Of a stretch of DNA of 64,000 bases, positions 35,220 to 44,200 are shown piece by piece; the stretch's first letter is position 1, and every line of letters starts with the position of its first letter. The translations under genes were made by a program, and so were the position numbers. This DNA is from Legionella quinlivanii (GTDB lineage: Bacteria; Pseudomonadota; Gammaproteobacteria; Legionellales; Legionellaceae): NCBI RefSeq assembly GCF_003265995.1, contig NZ_MVJN01000012.1, forward strand, positions 1 through 64,000, in the 5' to 3' direction. Under the pieces are notes generated by a model that was not told the origin of the DNA, did not search any database, and was given only the letters and a program-made list of their open reading frames with translations.

Positions 35220-38200
35220 ATGTATTCTGATTCTTTTCCCAAACTTCGCCAAAAGTATAATTTCGATAATTTTGAAGAAATCTTTGAGGCGCTCGAAACT
35301 CATTTTCATGGGCTTTTCAACCTCCCGGTTTTGGAAGAAGAAATCAAACATAAACGAAAAGGAAGTTATACAGAATTATTTGACAAGATTATCTCTCAGC
35401 TCAACTCCAGAAAACTCTTTACTATTGGCGAAATCAGCCAGACTATTTCAGAAATTCTTCAAACCGATCAATCCGTGAGGAAGTGTTTTCTGGAAAAAAT
35501 GGTTTTTGTGCCTCCTTTTGAAGGAAAACCCTCTCTACAACCAGGCTTTTTGGAGAAAACCGCTACCGGACAACTAAAACCAGCGGAGCCCGTCACCTAC
35601 CTGGATATGCTGCGATTAACTGAACACATAAAACACCGAGCCGCTCATAAAGGCAGGCATTTCGAGTTCAATGTATTCAATCTTTTGAATATTCAGCCCG
35701 AAAACGCGCAGGCAATCAAATTACGTAATAATGCGCTCATCGTCAATTTTAATCGAGATCCCAAAGGCCTTGCTAAATGGGGTGTTGTTGATCTGCGCAA
35801 TAAAATGAATCCTCAGATTTATTGTGAAACCCCTCTTCTTGAAGAAGAAAAGAAGGAGCTTGAAAAACGACTGGCCATTGAATTTCAGGAAGTGAGTGCG
35901 AGAAAAGCAATTAATCTCATTTCAACGGGCTATACCGCAATTGCATGGCTGGATCAGAATATCAGTAAGACCTGGCTTTTTGATGTCTCCTCCGATTTTA
36001 ATTTCTTATTAGGATGCTATGTATTTGCCCAGTTCCGTGGGGATGATGACGCAAAAGGCGTGCATTACAGCTGTTATGAACAGGAATATAATCGCTTCTG
36101 TACCGAGGCATTTAAAAGAATAAATAAGACGCTCCAGGACACAACTCCTGAAGGGAAGTGGGCTGGCTACCTCCCCATAAAACTAGCAGCCATTTCCGCC
36201 TTACCCAATATCGCTGGAAAACCTATCACTCCCAACAGTCTGGTCGATGTCATTCGCATTTTTGGCGAAAATGAATATGAGATAAATGTATTCGATGCGC
36301 ATTGGAAGCCTGCCTATCGTTCAAATATCCCAGGTCTGGTACCTGCAATGACTCGATTTGGCTATCCTCCTGTTCTCAGAATTGAAAACGAATTGACCAC
36401 TTTGACCGTACCAGACAACATTGATCAATCCTCTTTTCAGCTTGAGCATAAAAATGCTTGCCGCGAAACTGAAACCAATAGTGCTTTCTTTAATTACATG
36501 TCGCTTGATAAAAGCTCACGTACTATTCCTCAAAGAGATATGGCAACTGCGATGGTGCTCAATACATTTCGCGGTCAGTCGAAGCAGCCAAAACTTAAAA
36601 TTCACCTGCCAGCGAAGTTTAATCTGAATCTGGAAGAATCATTACTCATCAAAAAACAAGTGCAGGATAATGCACACATCACTGAGTTGCTAATTAATGA
36701 AGCTAATCACTCACTGAGACAACTGCGAGATGAGCTATTACCAGTTCTTGGCCGTAACCGCTGGCTTAAGGAATCCGGTTATTTACCGCCAATGGTCGAC
36801 AACTACTGGCAACGGGTCGCACGTTTCTGGTTACTGCATCTGAATGAAGCAGATGATCTGGCTGCCAATAAAAAAGAGCATAAAATATTCAAGCAGTGTA
36901 TTGAAGACATGGGCGTCAAAGGACTATCCGAAGTGCTGTCTTTTTTGAGAGATTCAGATCTCAGTGAAAATCTGCTGAGCATCTATGGCCGCAACCGCCC
37001 CTTATTCTATCTCTCCTGCCAGCAGCATGAAGTCAGGGAGTATCTTGCCTTATTATCAGATCATTTACGTAATGGTTATTCATTTCCCTTTAATCAAATC
37101 AGTGCAGCCTACCAGCCAGGCAATGACAAAGCCTATATTGCCTTGCTTGAGCACATTAATGAAAAAGACAGTTTCGAACAAATTAATCTGGCTCAATGTC
37201 TGCGTCATAAACGCGAATTCGCGACTTTTTTGAGTGAATTGGCGAGAGCCGCCCAGAGAGGCCGCTGGACCGGACTGATTGTCATTCCCGAACTTGAGGG
37301 AGATAAGACCACCACCGAAGAATATCGTGAGCTGCGTTCCCTTTATCGTCAATTGAATAATGTGATTCTTAATAACCGACACCTGAAACAGGGGGCAATG
37401 CTTTCATTGCAAATCAGGGAAAATAGTCGTTTCGATCACGCCAAATCAGATAATGCCTTCGCTGAACCCAAAGCCCTCCACCCATCGGCTGAATCAATTA
37501 AACTGCACTTTGACGACGCAGATAAAGGCCCCTGGCCTTTGCAGCGAGGCAGCGGGGTGCAATTGCAAATGCAACAGCAGCAGGAAATTCAGCAAAACCG
37601 CCAGATACAACAGGAACAACAGCGGATGGGGCTTCAGGTAGTTGAAGAAGTTATTACCAGTGAGCTGGTCACTTATGACAATATCGACCGCTTACTGGGG
37701 AAATACTATCAGGACTACATCGCAGAAAATCAATGTGATGTTAAACGTTATGCACCACTTGGTACACCTGAAGAAACTCCTTTGCAGGCGTTTTTCCATA
37801 CCTGGATTAATGCAGAGCCCAGAGTCAAAGCCCCGCATGTAATATCGGCAATGACTCTCGATGCAGCAAAGGTGATGCTGCGTCATCATACGCGCCTTTC
37901 TTCTGGTCCCAAAACAAATAACACACCGAAAGGTATCTACACTCAGCGCTCCAAAGATGGTCAGCTGATTCTTTGTTACAACATTGAAATGGGCTATGTC
38001 TGCGGCGTTCCAACCCCGCTTACAGTTGACTTGCAAGTAACTAAACCCGTTCAGGAGTTTTGGGAAGGAGACTTTCGTCAATTCAATATTGATTATTATC
38101 TTGAACGCAGGCCCAAACTGGAAACTGCAGATGATTTCCAGCCTCTCGTTCTCTTTGAAGTGTTGCAACCTGAAAAAGACTATTCAGAAGAATGGAAAAC

Positions 38201-41200
38201 CTTTTCAGTAAAAAATCCTGATATTGCAGCAATGGTAAAAGACGTTCCCCGTGTGCTTCGACACTGGCAGGTGTTTATTCAAGCCTGGCAATACGGTGGA
38301 CCAGAGGCCATCACAGCATTTTTCAAACTAAAAGAGCAGGATCTGCTACTAAAACTTCCCCGCGCCTGTGACATTTTATTCTCCCGACAACCTGAGTTGG
38401 CTGAATGGACCAAAATGTGGGCTAAACGCGGGCAAGCGGATATCAGCACCCTCCGGGCGCTTGGCCAGGTTTATTATCGTAATGGCGAGGAAACCCTTGG
38501 TTTACTGATTGCAAAGTTTCGCCAGATTGAGAACCAGTTAGGCAACCAGTTTTTCGATGCGTTTCACTCTGAGGTATTAAGTAAAGCTGAAAACTATAAT
38601 TTCTATATTAGTCCTGCTTTCTTCACTGCTATTGACAGCATGATTGAACAATTGGCTCCAGCCAGAGCCCAGCCGCACAGAGAAGCCTGGCTAGGCTTTT
38701 GCAGTAAACATTTGAATCATGTGCCTGCTGAACACACTGAAGTACTATGGAAAGCCTTTGATTATCTGGTCAAAGAACTCGCCAAGATGGATCTGTCTTT
38801 ATCTGGCGATGAGTTTTCGCAGTTTGAACCGCGAAATATGCTGGTCGAAGTTGATCGTATACTCGATTCTCTGCGCAGTCTTCCTGCCCAGGAGGAAAAG
38901 ACGCGCTTTTTAAAATCACTGCATAAAATGGATTTAACCCATGGCGGCGTGCACTATGCTATTCAGCAAGAACACTTCAAATATTTTGATGAGGAGCTTA
39001 AGTTATCTCATTTTAAACATGGCAAGCCGACTTACGCCCCGGAATTATCTTCAATCTTCAGCTGGACCTCAAATGAGGCAGCCTTGAATATTCGCAGGAC
39101 GTTAGCGTCACGCTCACAATTCAGCCACGAAGATTACAGTCTCATTAGTGATAAACTCGCCAATAATGATTTGTTATCGCGCCATCAGTTGCTCTGGCTT
39201 CTTTATACCCAATATGACGCGCGTCAAATGCCTGCCATCGTTGATCAAGTGCAAAGCCTTCCAGTCTCCTTAGTGACCAGTATTGCCAGCCATTTACATG
39301 AAGCTATTTTTCGTTTGGGCCATGCTCAAATCAACATTACGCTCAATACTCTGGATGCAGCTAAGGACATTTTACAAACCCGGCGGGGACAGACATTACT
39401 GGCAGCTTACCCACATGGAAATTTCCTGGAGGCGCTGGATTTATTGATGGAAGGCGGCAATCAGGCAAAAATACAGGATTTGCTTAATCTCTTTGAGATT
39501 AAACTTGCTTTTAAAGCCAGTTATCCTCAATTTCTGCAACTGGCTGCCTACAAAGCGGCTACCTTATTTGGTGCATTTACCGAAAAACAATTACGAGATT
39601 TTATACAAGCGACAGAGGGTTTAACTTTAGCCGTAATGAATGAGTTGGATTTGTTATTAAACCATTTATTCTCCGTTAATTTTAATCAGGGTACCCCCCT
39701 GGCATTGCATCAGCCGAAAAACTGGGATGATTTTCTCAGGACTATCGGGGAAATGAACAATAGACCGGTCAATCGTACAGCGATTCGTAAGCAGTTTATT
39801 AGCAGACTTTCCGATCAAAACATTCTGTTCAAATACTCGCGCTCTGGAGAATTTCGCAATCTTGCTGAAGAAGAGCGTCCTGCAAAATTAGGCCTCTTTG
39901 TCGATCACCAGCATCGTTTGTGGACTTTCCTTAAAAACCATATTGTCATCCCTACCCAAGGTGAAGCCACAGAAGCTTTACAACCGCTGATTGCTTTTTT
40001 TACCAGCTTACAGCTAAACCGCACCTATTTGAATGAGGTGGAGCCTCTGCTGGCCATCCTCGAAAAAACAGCGAAAGATCAGGTATGGAGTGCCAGTTAC
40101 TTCAGTAAGATTCTGGATGTATTAAAACCTGAAGATGAACAGGTCCCGTTTCCATTGGATATGTTACAGGTTATTCTTGCTGACGAACTATTAAAAGCAA
40201 AACCAATTGATAATGCGGAAAAAGACTTTCCACAGGATTTGATTATTCCTTTAAAGGGTATTCTGAAGAACACCGTTTTCAGCCGACCACAGCAAACAGC
40301 GCTATGCCAGCTAGCTCTGCATGAATATCAGTACGCGCGCACTACCAGCCTGCTGACTGAAGCCATCAATCTTTTATCTTCCGAGCAGCATGCTGCCAGC
40401 CGTGATTCAGCTTTGCAAATATTGAATAGCAGCCTTAATAAAATGAGCATGGAAAATCGTTTTGCCAAACTACGGCAATTATTGAACCATCCTATGCCCA
40501 ACCAGTCTGTGAAAGAGGCCTGGCACAAATCTACAGCGCTGTGGCTAAAGGCGATAGCGGCAGATCCTCGTGAAGAAAACCTGTTCAATCAGGTCATGGC
40601 GAAATTGGGCGACGAGCGAAGTGCTGAACGTGCCCTGGTGTTCCACATTATTGCCTGGAGCTGTCTGCAACCCGGTTTGCGTGACAAGGAGGCCTATGAA
40701 TATGAACTGGACCGCAAAGCGCCTAAACTCATAGAACGCTTAAGCAGATTGTCCCTGGATGAACTGACTGCACTGGCAGCTGCTTATCCCCATCAGCCAT
40801 CACCTGGTGCCGATGATTTAATACGTTTGCTCAAACGAGCTGATATCAGCCATGATTTTAAAAAGGAATTATCAGGCTTCCTTAAAAACCCTCATCCAGA
40901 AATACGGCCAGACCACAGCCATGTGCCTAAAACGCGCGCAGCTGATCTGCGGCGCATGTTTACTTCGACCCGGGTTACTGACGGGAAGGTCAATCGTCCA
41001 CTGACCGCAACGGAAATTGCCAGAATCAGCCTGATGTTTGCTGAATTAAAGCGGCTGGAAACCGGCGAAGCTTTTGTTGAGGGTTGCAATAAGGCGATTG
41101 CGGATCTGAGCCGGAATGAATTAGCTGAAGCATTTCATCGCCTGTGTAAGAGCCCTGCGAGCGATAGCCGTCAGGTGCAGATATGGGCGCTGGAATTTCA

Positions 41201-44200
41201 TGCTCTTGGCTTAACCACCCGCAAATATCCGCACATGGCTCAGCAATTCGCCTTGATTGCCAATGATGTGGCCGTCACTGCATCCAGCCGGGTACTGCGT
41301 CTGGGCACTGGTGAAGGAAAAAGCCATTTCGTGGCCATGCGCGCCGCCAAAAAAGCAGCACAAGGACAAACTGCCACCGTCTTTACCGCCAAACGCAGTT
41401 TGGCTGAGCGGGATTTGGAAGATTACCAGGCCTTTTATGACTACTTAAATATAAGCACTTCGACAATCACTCCCAAATCCAGTCGAGAGAGTTATACCGG
41501 GGCTCAGGTTCATTATACAACACTGGGGGATCTATCCCTGTTTCTTGATGAACAAAGCTTCCAGGGTCAACCGATTGAGATTGATCCTGATAAATCAGAA
41601 GGCTTGGGCGATGAATTCGATGACACTTATTTTGGTCAAGGCCGAAAAATGGCATTTAACTATGCCCGCCCTACCGGACGTACTCCTAAACAAATGATTT
41701 GGTTTTACCGGGCATTAAATGATTTCTATGAAACACATAAAGAGCGCTTTAAAATAGAAGAAATCACCAGGGAAAGTGTTGAGGCATTATTAGAATTTCT
41801 GGTCGAAAAAGCACAGGATGATGAGGAAAAAACCAAATACCTGCTCTTACTGGCGCGTGACGGTTTACAGTTGGTCAGCTGGATTCAATCTGCCCATGAA
41901 GCCATGTCACTGCAGCGAGGTGAAAAATATTCAGTTCTGGAAGACAATGTGCCGATCGGCGGCGCTTCTTATCTGTTAAAAGAAATTGTTCCTCTTACAA
42001 CCAACAATCATAAAGCGACTGGCTCTACCTTTAGCGCAGGAGTTCATCAGCTAGTAGCCACGAACCTCAACGAGGAAGCGAAAAAACAGAATGAAGCTCA
42101 GAACTATCATGTGCTTCCAGAAAGTCATATTATCAGTTCACAAGTCGCATCGACACTGATACCCCGTTTATGGAAACGCTGGGAAGGCTTCACGGCTACA
42201 ATTTCCACTTCACAAGCGCAGGCATTGAATAAGGAACATGGAACGCAGGTATTGCATGTATCAACCAATCAAAGCGATTTACGGTACTGGCATAATGCCA
42301 GATTTTATCGAAACCAGGAGCAGCGGATTGAGGCCATGTTGCAACAGCTCAAGCTTTGCATGGCAGAAAAGAAATCGGTACTTTTTGCTTGTAAAAACGA
42401 TAAGAAGGTTCTTGAAATCAAATCCATTCTTAGCGCGCGATTAAGCAAAGAGGAATTGGAAAATCTCCTTTTCTATACCAATGAAGATAAAGAAACCAGC
42501 AGCGAAGTGCTTGCGAAGAAACAAAGGATGGAAGAATGGAAGGGAGGTAAAAAGCAAAAAGGGATCGCTCTGGTAGCTTCAGGCTTTGGCCGCGGTGATA
42601 ACGTCGGCGTTGAAGCCGTATTTATTTTCGATACTGGCGATGTCAATGATTTATTACAAACCGGTGGTCGTACCGCTCGAAACGGTGAAGAAGGTCAAGT
42701 GTTTCAGTTTTATCTCGAAGACGAGCTGCAACAGGAACGCGAGCAGTTATTGCGAATTATTGAGGCCACACCTGGGCTCGAGCACGGCAAGATCAAAGCG
42801 AGTTTACAGGAAGTTCCTGGTAATTCTGAAAATGAAAAACTGTTTGAGCAGGTTATGCTTTTGCGTGAATATGTATTTACCTTGCAAAATGCAGCCACTC
42901 AGGGTTTTCGTACCGGTATCGCTCAATTTTCCGGTTGGGGAATGCGCCTGATTTCCACTTTCATTGATCCGGGACAAGCCTCAGAGTTTACCAGCATGCT
43001 GACTCGCCATCTCAATAGTCTTGAGAAAAAATGGCTGAGTATTTCCGCCTTGAATCACTTAACTTCTTTAGAAAAGATTCGTCTTATCGAAGAGCGAATT
43101 GGTGAAGCGGCCAAAGATTTACAGGCGAATTATGAGGAGTTAATGGGCAAAGTGAATATCACTCCCTTCAACTTCACACCGGCTGCGGAAATAACTTTGC
43201 TTATTCAGCTGGAACAATTCCAACCCGCTGACAAGAGCACTTATAACATGGCTAATCTGGGTGCAATCCTCTCTGCCCTGCCAGTTGGCACAAAGAGCCA
43301 TGAGCTTCTTAACAGCATTCCCGAACAGCTGGCAATCCTGGCAACTCAAGCGGATATTTTAGAAAGTTTCACCCATGATGCTCAGGAATTCGTGAGTATT
43401 GAGCAGTTCAGTGAACAATTAAAAATCCGCGTACAGCAAATAACCAAGGCCTCCCCCATACATGGCCAAATCAAAGCCGGCGGCCTGCTTACTCCCAACG
43501 CGGATGATATTTTAAAAGCTGTGTCATCCGAAATTCGTCAGTCATTTGTACGCTTAAGTGGAAAACTACACCCCTCGCTACAACACATCTTAAGCCAGTG
43601 GATGACCGGACCTGGTCTTCTGGAAGATAAGGACCGCGTAGGCCGGATCCTGCCTCTGCTTAATTATTTAGGTCAGTTTTCAGAATATGAACAACTGCGC
43701 TGGGGTAAGCTGTATTTGGAAAACATTGATAATCTGCTTCATGATACTCCAATGTCAGATATGTCACACCGCTTTTCCGGTGGAGCAATGAGTTATGAAG
43801 ACAATGAAAGCCTCTGGCATTTGGCGCATAGCTTCCCCAATGATGAAGGAAAATTGTTTACTCAACTGAAAGAAGCGACCCAAAGTAACTATGTTCAGCG
43901 CATTCGAATGCTGCGTCACTGTGAAGACTTGATGACTCAGCTGCCTGAAGAAGATCGCGAATTATTTCTGCAGCAGTTTGCCAGGGTCATGCAACAGTTT
44001 TCTGAAGGGGTTAACTGGGATTCATTCAACACCCTGGTAAAGAAAACGGGGCACTGGTGGAATCTTAATGAAGGTCAATATCGGGCCGAACTGCGAGCTC
44101 TGTGGAGCTCCCTTGCCGAAGGCATGACAAGCGCAGCACTTCCGGTAATTAGCAGTCTCCTGAATGAGCAAGGAAAAGGCTGGTATCAGTGCTTGCAACC

